Assembly (NCBI GenBank): GCA_964616985.1
Contig: CAZTVF010000004.1
Location: 1 to 64,000 of the forward strand
From: CAZTVF01 sp964616985
Lineage (GTDB): Bacteria > Planctomycetota > Phycisphaerae > SM23-33
Reading direction: 5' to 3'
DNA: 64,000 nt
A model generated the notes under the pieces. That model did no database searches. It was not told where the DNA came from and saw only the letters and a list, made by a program, of their open reading frames with translations. A program made the translations under genes and the position numbers. Shown here one piece after another: positions 54,182-61,340 of the stretch (position 1 is its first letter; every line of letters starts with the position of its first letter).

Positions 54182-54676
54182 TTACTCCTTCGCCTCCCGC
54201 AGTTCGCGGTTTAGGATGGTGACGTGGTTCATTTCCTCGCGAAGGATGGCATCGACGCGCTCGCGGCCGCTGGCCTGCGAGACGAAGTCCCTCATGCCGA
54301 CATAAAAGACGATGGATTCCTTCTCCAGGGCGATGGCCGTCTGGAGGATGCCGCGGTAGGTGGGATTGGGGCCGATTCGCTCCACCGGGTCCTGCGGCGG
54401 GCCGAACACCTGCGCGTCGGCCAGCGATTGAAGGTAGAGGGCGGCCTCGCCGCTGGGGTCGAAAATATCGGCGTCCTTCTGTTCCTTGGCGAGCGTCTGC
54501 CGCATCTCGGCGAAGATTCGCTCGTGCACCTGCTCCCAGCGAGCGAGGTCGAGCAGGACCTCCTGGCTCTTGCCATGGGCGATCCGCCCCGCCGCCACCT
54601 GGTAGAACCTCGCCCCGTTGGTCTCGATGCCCTGGGCGATGGCAAGAATCTCATCCGCGCTGAAACGAATGGCCAT
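54182..54676 (-). CDS. Ferritin-like/rubrerythrin-domain protein
   Basis: A 164-residue four-helix protein of the ferritin-like superfamily. Metal-ligand patterns occur in order: AIAQGIETNGARFYQVA, WEQVHERIFAEM (E-x2-H), ALEKESIVFYVGMRDF and LREEMNHVTIL (E-x2-H). This matches rubrerythrin-type di-iron centres, but no C-terminal rubredoxin domain is present. It may protect against peroxide, store iron, or act as a simple di-iron oxidase. AAAGGA precedes the ATG. It converges with recN. Confidence 0.82.
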   Translation of the reverse strand: MAIRFSADEILAIAQGIETNGARFYQVAAGRIAHGKSQEVLLDLARWEQVHERIFAEMRQTLAKEQKDADIFDPSGEAALYLQSLADAQVFGPPQDPVERIGPNPTYRGILQTAIALEKESIVFYVGMRDFVSQASGRERVDAILREEMNHVTILNRELREAKE

Positions 54677-55054
54677 GGTCTGTCGTCCTTTATATAGAAC
54701 CGCATGAATTATAACCCCCGACCCCGCGCGATCCGAAGGCATTCCATGAGACATCAATCAGCGGGGTCATCAGTCGACGGGTGGCGGCCTTTCTGCCTCC
54801 GGCAGGCAAGCCCTGGCCGTCCCCTTCAGTCACAGCCAACGAGCACCAGATCACGAGCAGTCGGTCGCTACTGTACCGAGCACTGTTTCGATTGGCTCTG
54901 CTACTGCGTCCCGTAGGGACGACTGAACGGCTTCAATCGTCCCTACGGGACTCCAATGCACCGGACGCCTCTGTGACCAAGCACTGAAGTGCTAGGCTGT
55001 CTTCTGTGCGGTCCCTACGGGACCCAGAGGGCAGCATCAGCGCGTTCCCCTGCA
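54677..55054. repeat. Gene-free repeat region with REP-like palindromes
   Basis: This 378-nt gap holds no gene. It contains a 14-bp palindromic unit three times: CGTCCCGTAGGGACG (54907-54921), GTCCCTACGGGAC (54939-54951) and GGTCCCTACGGGACC (55010-55024), plus a hairpin AGCACTGAAGTGCT (54980-54993) and a CTGCCTCCGGCAG copy (54793-54805). Such clusters are typical of REP elements moved by a distant transposase. Confidence 0.7.
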
Positions 55055-55741
55055 TCAGAACGGCACGCCCAGTGCCTGGCAGAGGAACCGCATGAAGGGC
55101 GCGGTGGCGGCGAAGCTGTCGGCGACGCGGGCGACGAGATCGCGGCGGTACAGTTCGTCGGTGCCCATGTCGCGCAGCCCCAGCCACTCCTTGCGCTTGA
55201 TGTCCACAATGAGCGGGTGGTCCGGGTCGTAGCCCCGCGGCGGCCGCTGGAGCGAGTCGCCCACGATCTGCCATTTCGCGCGAAAGGCCTTGTCGTCGCG
55301 GGCGGCCAGCCATTCGTCGCCCGATTTGGCAATCGCCTGGCGAACGCGTTCCATCGTGGGCCCATCCGGGCGCCAGATGCCCGCCCCCAGCCAGAATTCG
55401 CCCGGCTCGATGTGGATCCAGAAGCCCGGCGCGTGCGCGTCCTCGCCGCGCTCGTGGCGAAACTGAATGCCCACGTTCGTCTTGTACGGCAGCTTGCTGG
55501 GCGAGAAACGCGTGTCGCGGTAAGGCCGCATCATCGACCCCCCCACCTTGGAGTCGCTCACGAAGATGTGTTGCGAGATCTCTTCGATCTTCGGGGCGAT
55601 CGCGCGGATGAACGCCAGGACCGGCTCGCGCACCTCGGCCTCGTATCGCGTGCGGTTGCGTTCGAACCACGCGCGATCGTTGTGCCTCTTGAGCTGCCCC
55701 AGGAAGCGTACCAGCGACTCGTCAAACCCGGCGAATTTCAT
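55055..55741 (-). CDS. DUF2461 family protein
   Basis: A 228-residue protein of the DUF2461 family (conserved hypothetical, about 220 residues). Signature segments are LVRFLGQLKRHNDRAWFERNRTRYEAEVREPVLAFI near the start, then RDTRFSPSKLPYKTNVGIQF and the FWLGAGIWRPDGPT region. No domain of known chemistry is visible. The start is the ATG at 55739-55741 because GGAG precedes it; an ATG four codons earlier is possible. It is a single gene between the repeat region and the membrane protein. Confidence 0.88.
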   Translation of the reverse strand: MKFAGFDESLVRFLGQLKRHNDRAWFERNRTRYEAEVREPVLAFIRAIAPKIEEISQHIFVSDSKVGGSMMRPYRDTRFSPSKLPYKTNVGIQFRHERGEDAHAPGFWIHIEPGEFWLGAGIWRPDGPTMERVRQAIAKSGDEWLAARDDKAFRAKWQIVGDSLQRPPRGYDPDHPLIVDIKRKEWLGLRDMGTDELYRRDLVARVADSFAATAPFMRFLCQALGVPF

Positions 55742-55793
55742 CGCAGTCTCCATACGTCACTCTAGCGTCCCGCCGCCGGCGCGAGATGGCTCG

Positions 55794-57833
55794 TCAGGGC
55801 CCGATGCGGAGCGGGCGGCCCTGGGGGCCTTGGAGGGCGAAGGACGAAAGGTTGATGGCCATCAGCGCGAAGCCCGCCAGCAGTTCGCCCGCGACGGCGC
55901 CGATCATGAGCGGCTTGAGACGTTCGTACCCGGCCGCCCCGCCCAGGCGGATGGCCAGGCTGCGGATGGCCCAGCCGACGAGGAAGGAAAAGCTCATGTG
56001 CCCGAAGGGCCACTCGCCCCAGCCCAGGAAGATGATGGGGTGGATCGGCCACCAGGTTACGCGGAACCGCAGCACGCTGCAGGTCAGCACCAAGGCCAGC
56101 CCCACGCCGGCGGCGACGAGAAACGTGCCGCTGGGCCGGGCCGCCGCCAGCCGCTCCAGCGGGCCCATCGCCTGCACCTGCGCCAGTTCGCCCGTGTTGC
56201 TCAAGGCGACGCTCGACCGCAGGCCCGCCTCCAGCGGGCGCTTGGCCACCTCGCGCGACCAGGGGTCCTCGGTCAGCCCGCGGTCGTAGTTGGCCCACAT
56301 CACCACCGGCACAGCCACGGCCAAGGCCAGCAGGAACATCACGCCCGTCCATGCCGCCAGGCGCGGCGGGCGCACGCCTGCCTGCTCGCCCAGGCGCAGG
56401 CCGTTGACCACGAACGGCATCAGGGCCTCGGCGGGGTTGACCGCGAGCATGCTCACGATCAGCCCGCCCAGGATGATCGGCCCGGGCCCCAGCGTATCGC
56501 GGCCGTAGAGGCCGATGACCACGGCGGTGGGCAGCCAGCCGGCAAAGACCCAGAAGGCGCCCGCCTCGGCCACCATGCGCGAGACGACCACGAACAGCAG
56601 CACCAGCAGCAGCACCGACAGCACCGCCACCGGCCACTCCAGCCCCAGCGTCACCATCGCCGTGGTCAACGCCGCCAGCAGCACCAGGGCCAGCCTGGCC
56701 GCCCAGACGGCGTATGCCGGCACGCTGGTGGCGTTGCGGCGGCCGCCGAGGCCCACGAGGCGGACGAGCACCTCGCTGTAATACCGCCGGCCGGTGTACA
56801 GGATCACCAGCCCCACGCCCAGGTACGCGCCGAAATACTGCCAGCCGCGGATGCGGCCCTCGATGAAGTCGTAGCTGATCTCGCCGCCGGCCCCCAGGTA
56901 CGCCATGCCCACCAGGATGTACAGCCAGTGCGAGATGCCCAGGCTGAAGCTGACGTCGGGGGGCACGAAGTACGCGACGCCGATGATGCAGAAGTACATC
57001 GTGGGCAGGATCAGGATCCACCAGCAGTGCGAGAGCATCGCCGCCTCGGGCAAGAGGCGCGGGCTCATGGCCCGCAGGTTGAACTGCAGCGGGATCTCCG
57101 GCAGGAACGAGTACCGCGTCGCGAAGGCGTTGAGGAGGTGGATCGTCAGCACCGCGATCAGCCCTGCCCAGAAGAGACGGCGGCCGAGGATCCGCCCGCG
57201 CCCGGTGGCGGGGTCGGCGGCCATCACCTCCAGGGCGATGGCGGCCAGCGGGTACTTGAGGCCCTCGTGCACGGACCACTGGCGGTGAAGGACGACGGCC
57301 AGGCACACCAGCGCCCCGCCCAGCAGGACGATCAATCCCAGCCAGTTCGTCAGCGAATTCGCCCACGCGTCCCACGGCAGGGCCGACAGCGCGGTGGGCT
57401 TTCCCGGCCCGCCCAGCCCGCCCACCAGCGGGTCGATGACGCGGCGCGAGTCCTGCAGATCGGGCGTGAGCCCCGGCGGGATGTACTGCAGCAGGTCGTG
57501 CTCGTGCATGGGCGGCTGGGTGCGGTCGTAGATGGCGGGCATGGCCTGGATGACGGCGAAGTACCGCATGCCGCTGAGGCCCGGCACGCTGCAGGCGGCC
57601 AAGGCGATCGCCATCGCCGTGGCCAGTTCGGCCGGACGCATCACCCACGACCGCCGCAGCCGCCGCAACAGGGGGTTGACGCCCAGGCAGACCAGGATCA
57701 GCAGCCCGTAGACGCTGGTGGGAAAGTAGTTACCCACCAGCGTGCCCAGGGCCAGCGTCGTGTTGACGATGTAGCCGAAGGCCGCGATGCACAGCCCGAT
57801 CAGCAGTCCGCAGATGATGGCTCGAACGGTCAT
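55794..57833 (-). CDS. DUF6785/DUF6784-like polytopic membrane protein
   Basis: A 679-residue integral membrane protein with about 14 hydrophobic helices, resembling the DUF6785/DUF6784 pair seen in planctomycetes. A conserved-looking HPIIFLGWGEWPFGHMSFSFLVGWAIRSLAIRLGG segment near the C-terminus and an early MRYFAVIQAMP motif are visible. It might be an oligopeptide- or solute-transporter-like protein, but no substrate signature is seen. The ATG (57831-57833) overlaps the stop of a small upstream frame by ATGA. Confidence 0.75.
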   Translation of the reverse strand: MTVRAIICGLLIGLCIAAFGYIVNTTLALGTLVGNYFPTSVYGLLILVCLGVNPLLRRLRRSWVMRPAELATAMAIALAACSVPGLSGMRYFAVIQAMPAIYDRTQPPMHEHDLLQYIPPGLTPDLQDSRRVIDPLVGGLGGPGKPTALSALPWDAWANSLTNWLGLIVLLGGALVCLAVVLHRQWSVHEGLKYPLAAIALEVMAADPATGRGRILGRRLFWAGLIAVLTIHLLNAFATRYSFLPEIPLQFNLRAMSPRLLPEAAMLSHCWWILILPTMYFCIIGVAYFVPPDVSFSLGISHWLYILVGMAYLGAGGEISYDFIEGRIRGWQYFGAYLGVGLVILYTGRRYYSEVLVRLVGLGGRRNATSVPAYAVWAARLALVLLAALTTAMVTLGLEWPVAVLSVLLLVLLFVVVSRMVAEAGAFWVFAGWLPTAVVIGLYGRDTLGPGPIILGGLIVSMLAVNPAEALMPFVVNGLRLGEQAGVRPPRLAAWTGVMFLLALAVAVPVVMWANYDRGLTEDPWSREVAKRPLEAGLRSSVALSNTGELAQVQAMGPLERLAAARPSGTFLVAAGVGLALVLTCSVLRFRVTWWPIHPIIFLGWGEWPFGHMSFSFLVGWAIRSLAIRLGGAAGYERLKPLMIGAVAGELLAGFALMAINLSSFALQGPQGRPLRIGP

Positions 57834-58084
57834 GCCCGCTCCCGCCGGCGCCGAACGCCGAACTTGAGGGTAACGTCCGGGGCGTCTGAGCGGAAGCCAA
57901 TCCGCAGGCGTTTGGACGAAACGCATCGCTCGGCGGCCGTCAGCGTGACTGTGCGTCCAACCGCGGAAATCGGTACTTCTACCGATTGAAGTTTCCCCGA
58001 ATGATAATTGTATAGGGATACGTCTATGGTATAATTCCCCCGTCTGTGCGGCCCCCCCCTCCGCATGGACATCCTCAAGCCCAC
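57830..58084 (-). CDS. Possible small ORF coupled to the membrane protein
   Basis: An 84-codon frame (or 80, from the second ATG at 58072) ends with TGA overlapping the ATG of the membrane protein gene. Its sequence looks partly protein-like, with beta-strand patterns (KLQSVEVPISAVGRTVTLTAAE, LRIGFRSDAPDVTLKFGVRRR). Codons near its start are AT-rich, unlike neighbours, and its 5' end overlaps the candidate small-RNA unit on the other strand. Either a real coupled gene or a chance frame. Confidence 0.3.
   Translation of the reverse strand: MGLRMSMRRGGPHRRGNYTIDVSLYNYHSGKLQSVEVPISAVGRTVTLTAAERCVSSKRLRIGFRSDAPDVTLKFGVRRRRERA
58008..58035 (+). promoter_or_regulatory. Plus-strand promoter of candidate small RNA
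   Basis: TTGTAT (58008-58013), a 16-nt spacer and a consensus TATAAT (58030-58035) lie in an AT-rich patch that stands out from the GC-rich surroundings. No protein gene follows on the plus strand. Confidence 0.55.
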
Positions 58085-58112
58085 GGCTCCCCCCTCCGTG
58101 GGCTTGCTTATT
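58042..58112 (+). ncRNA. Candidate C-rich-loop small RNA
   Basis: Downstream of the promoter at 58008-58035 two hairpins follow. The first has stem TGCGG/CCGCA (58047-58051, 58061-58065) with loop CCCCCCCCT. The second has an 11-bp perfect stem CAAGCCCACGG/CCGTGGGCTTG (58076-58086, 58096-58106) with loop CTCCCCCCT and the T-rich tail CTTATTT, which resembles an intrinsic terminator. The unit of about 70 nt codes for no protein on this strand. Loops of C-runs ending in CCT could pair with Shine-Dalgarno sequences, as in known C-rich-loop regulatory RNAs. The minus strand alternatively would give G-rich loops. Confidence 0.4.
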
Positions 58113-58141
58113 TCCCCTGCCGTTTGCTCGATCGCCCCCGG

Positions 58142-59503
58142 CTATGGCGCAGGCTCCTGGGGCGGGGCCTCGTCTTCGGCCGCGGGACAGCCCTCCAGCG
58201 CGGCGGCGATCTCGTTCTCGTACACGCCGCCGCCCAGGCAGGGGTGAAAGATCAGCCCCGTCTCCAGCACGCCATCGGTGTAGCGGGCAAAGGGCTCGCC
58301 GACGTCCATGCCCATCGCCAAGCGGATCGTCTTGAGTTCGCCGCCCAACCGCTCGCGACGCGCCGCGTCCAGGCAGGCCAGGGCGATGCCGCCGTAGACG
58401 CGGCCCAGGCCCCACCGCCGCAGCACCGTGCCGGCGAAGGTGTAATCGGACACCTCGCTCCAGTCCGCTTCCAGGGCCACGGGGCGGCCCAGAAGGTCGC
58501 TGATTCGCCGCATGAACCGCGGCGCGACGCGGTCGCGATACGAATCAAAATCGCACGGCTGGTCGTCGTTTCCCATCAGCCGCTTGCCTTCGAGGGCAGG
58601 GTCCATCTGCTCCGGCAGGCCCGCCAGCACGCCCGGCAGCAGGTTCGTCGTTTCGTCGTAGGTGAAGTAGCCGCTCTCGCTGCCGATATAGATGCGGTAG
58701 ACCAGGTCGCTGCCGTCGAGGAAGAAGCCGCGGTTCTCGACATACTCCGTCGGCTCGATCCGCACCGCGTGCAGGCGGCCCGTCAGCGGCACGAACTGGT
58801 TGACCCACCCGAAGACCTCGCCCCAGGAAACGAGCTGCTGCTCCTCGAACCACTGGGCGAGGACGTCCGGCCGGTCGCCGTTCATCTGGGCCAGCAGTTC
58901 CTTCATCGCCACAAGCACGTCCACCGGCGAGCCGATGGCCTTCCAGATGGCGGCGGAGGTGGCGGGCAGCTTGGTCATCTCCAACTGCGGCAGCAGTTCC
59001 TCGTCGCCCGGCGTCAGCGGCACGTCATCCCATCGGGGCGCCTCGCCCGCCGAGCCATCGCCGCCGAAGGCCTCGGTGAGTGCGTCGCCCATGGCCTCGC
59101 CGATGCCCTTCATCGCGTTGCCGACGGCCTCGGTCATGTCGGTGAGAACCTTGTCCAGTTCGCCGCCGGCGAACATGCGTTCGAGGCTGGCGTTGAGGTC
59201 GAGCTTCCACGCCCCGTCCTCCTGGACGATGATGCAAGGCAGATTCATCATCGGCTCGGCGTCATCGGGCGCGCCCTGGGGCAGGATCTTCACCTGAACC
59301 AAGGCCGCCTCGCCTTCCATGCAGGATTGGCCGAAGACGAACCGCGCCCCCTGCGGCGAGGCGTCGGGGTTGAACTTGCCGCTCTCCAGCGTCGAGCGCG
59401 ACAGGCAGGCCCGCATGGCCGCCTCATCCTTGCGTTCGCCGGCATCAAGAAACGCCTGGAGCACTTTCACCGCTTCGGCGGGCACGGCCATGGGCTCGGA
59501 CAT
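58142..59503 (-). CDS. Unknown protein with NTF2-like N-terminal domain
   Basis: A 453-residue cytoplasmic protein. Residues 10-110 look like an NTF2/SnoaL-like or DUF4878-type fold (AVKVLQAFLDAGERKDEAAMRACLS … DGAWKLDLNASLERM). The central part is acidic; the C-terminal half contains WKAIGSPVDVLVAMKELLAQ, SGYFTYDETTNLLPG, and an acidic tail. I do not recognise the C-terminal domain. AAGGAG precedes the ATG. It lies 77 nt from the CODH-associated oxidoreductase gene, same direction, so it may be read through from that cluster. Confidence 0.65.
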   Translation of the reverse strand: MSEPMAVPAEAVKVLQAFLDAGERKDEAAMRACLSRSTLESGKFNPDASPQGARFVFGQSCMEGEAALVQVKILPQGAPDDAEPMMNLPCIIVQEDGAWKLDLNASLERMFAGGELDKVLTDMTEAVGNAMKGIGEAMGDALTEAFGGDGSAGEAPRWDDVPLTPGDEELLPQLEMTKLPATSAAIWKAIGSPVDVLVAMKELLAQMNGDRPDVLAQWFEEQQLVSWGEVFGWVNQFVPLTGRLHAVRIEPTEYVENRGFFLDGSDLVYRIYIGSESGYFTYDETTNLLPGVLAGLPEQMDPALEGKRLMGNDDQPCDFDSYRDRVAPRFMRRISDLLGRPVALEADWSEVSDYTFAGTVLRRWGLGRVYGGIALACLDAARRERLGGELKTIRLAMGMDVGEPFARYTDGVLETGLIFHPCLGGGVYENEIAAALEGCPAAEDEAPPQEPAP

Positions 59504-59580
59504 CGGGTTCTCCTTGCGGAATGGCAGCTGGAATCCGCTCGCGCAGCGCGGGCGAGTGTCCCCGTTCCGGGGACGTTCCG

Positions 59581-60837
59581 TTACTTGAAGATCGTCGCTT
59601 CCTGCAGGCCTCGCTTGGCGGCATCGAGATCGCCGGCGTAGGCGACCGCCTCGCCCAGCGGCCGCTGCTTGAGGATGGCCTCAGTATAAACTCCGGCATT
59701 GACCACGTCACCCCAGAGAATGGCGCAGCGCAGCACGTCGGCCTGGAAGTACAGCGTCCGCAGGCACGGGCGGCCGGCGGAATTGGTCGAGCGATAGGTC
59801 ATCTTCCGCCACGCGGGGTCGATCTTCCACAGCGGCCCCAGCGACACGATGCTCATGCCCAGGAGCGAGATGCTGGCCCGCAGCCCGGTGTTCCGCGCGA
59901 GCGAATCGGCGCCCCCGGCCATGTTCGCCCCGGCGACGCGGCCTTGCCGCACCGCCGTCGGCCAGATGGCGCTGGGCATGACTTGGCCGACGAGGGTGTC
60001 GGGCGACTCGGTGACGTCGCCGGCGGCGTAGATATTCCCGACGTTGGTGTGGCAGCGTTCGTCGATGCGGATGCCGCGGCCGCACACGATGCCGGCCGAC
60101 TCGGCGATCTCCTTGTTGGCCCGCACGCCGGCGGCCATCACGACCAAGTCCGCCTCAATGACGATGCCCGACTTGAGCGCCACGGCGCGAACCTTGCCGC
60201 GGTCGTCGCGAACGATGCGCTCGACACTCTGGCTGCAGTGCAGCTGCACGCCGTGGCCGCGGAGCAACTGGGCGCATAGTTCGCCCGTCTCTTCGTCCAG
60301 TTGCAGCGGCAGCGGATGGGCGGCCAGTTCCACCAGGGCGACGGGCTTGTGGGCCTCTGCGAGGCTGGCGGCGAGTTCGCACCCGACCAGGCCCGCGCCG
60401 ACGACGGCCACCTTGCGGGCCCCGGCCACGGCCGTTCGCAGCGCAACCGCGTCGCCCAGGTCGCGAAGGCCCAGGACGCCCTCGCCCTTGAGGCCTTCGA
60501 TCGGCGGCCAGCCCGTGCGAGCCCCGGTGGCGATCAGCAGGCGGTCGTACGGCACGCGCTGGCCGCTGTCGAGCACCACCGCGCCGGCGGCCACGTCGAT
60601 GGCCCTGGCCTCCTGCGGGGCGAGCATCTCGACGCCCATGCCGGCCGCCCAGTCAGGGGGCAGGAACTGCGCCTGCCGGGGTGTGCGGACGCCGGCGGCG
60701 ATCCAGTGCAGCTGGCAGCGCGAGTAGATCGTCTCTTCGCGCGAGACGATGGTGATGGCGGCGGCCGCATCGTGGCGGCGGATTTCGGCGGCGGCGGCGA
60801 CGCCCGCGGCGCTGGAACCGATGATGACGTGTCTCAT
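59581..60837 (-). CDS. CODH-associated NAD(P)/FAD oxidoreductase
   Basis: A 418-residue flavoprotein of the pyridine nucleotide-disulfide/rubredoxin-reductase family. The FAD motif is HVIIGSSAAGVAAAAEIRR, the NAD(P) motif VAVVGAGLVGCELAASLAE, and the terminal FAD motif NIYAAGDVTES. In CO dehydrogenase operons such a protein, with a CooF-like ferredoxin, passes CO-derived electrons to NAD(P). Here it is the last gene of the cluster and starts with a 4-nt overlap (ATGA) with cooF. A C-terminal extension after residue 300 has an extra Cys-containing stretch (RPCLRTLYFQADVLRC). Confidence 0.85.
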   Translation of the reverse strand: MRHVIIGSSAAGVAAAAEIRRHDAAAAITIVSREETIYSRCQLHWIAAGVRTPRQAQFLPPDWAAGMGVEMLAPQEARAIDVAAGAVVLDSGQRVPYDRLLIATGARTGWPPIEGLKGEGVLGLRDLGDAVALRTAVAGARKVAVVGAGLVGCELAASLAEAHKPVALVELAAHPLPLQLDEETGELCAQLLRGHGVQLHCSQSVERIVRDDRGKVRAVALKSGIVIEADLVVMAAGVRANKEIAESAGIVCGRGIRIDERCHTNVGNIYAAGDVTESPDTLVGQVMPSAIWPTAVRQGRVAGANMAGGADSLARNTGLRASISLLGMSIVSLGPLWKIDPAWRKMTYRSTNSAGRPCLRTLYFQADVLRCAILWGDVVNAGVYTEAILKQRPLGEAVAYAGDLDAAKRGLQEATIFK

Positions 60838-61340
60838 TGCTCACCTCCCGCCGGGGCCTTGTCGACGACCGAGCCGGCTTCGATGTACACCACCGCGTCC
60901 TCGCCCTCGGCGGCCTTGAGGCAGCCGGTGGGGCAGGCCTTGACGCAGGCCATGCAATCGCGGTCGTGGCACAGGTCGCACTTGAGCATCAGGCGGTCCT
61001 CGCCGGTGGAGGGCCTGGCGTTGCCGTACGGGCAGCTCATCACGCACATATAGCATCCGACGCATACGTCTGTGTCGCAGATCACCAGGCCGTCCTTGCC
61101 CTTGGTCAGGGCGCCGGTCATGCAGGCCTCCACGCAGGCAGGCTCCTTGCAGTGGCGGCAGAACTGGGGAACCAGGTGCCCCAGCGCGTCGCGCTGAATC
61201 TTGTTCCGCGGGCGGGCGGCTGCGTCGACGCCGGCAGCGTAGATCAACATCGCCCCCTGGGGGCTGTGCGCGGCGATGCACGCCATCTCGCAGTTCTTGC
61301 ACCCGGTGCACCGATCCAGATGTACGATCTTGGTCCTCAT
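60834..61340 (-). CDS. cooF: CooF-like four-cluster ferredoxin
   Basis: A 168-residue iron-sulfur protein with four cysteine groups: CTGCKNCEMAC, CRHCKEPACVEAC, CVGCYMCVMSC and CDLCHDRDCMACVKAC. These fit four [4Fe-4S] clusters as in CooF, the electron acceptor of CO dehydrogenase. The frame extends to 61901, but the ATG at 61338-61340 gives the standard length and overlaps the cooS stop by 4 nt. Together with cooS and the flavin oxidoreductase it makes a compact operon. Confidence 0.92.
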   Translation of the reverse strand: MRTKIVHLDRCTGCKNCEMACIAAHSPQGAMLIYAAGVDAAARPRNKIQRDALGHLVPQFCRHCKEPACVEACMTGALTKGKDGLVICDTDVCVGCYMCVMSCPYGNARPSTGEDRLMLKCDLCHDRDCMACVKACPTGCLKAAEGEDAVVYIEAGSVVDKAPAGGEQ

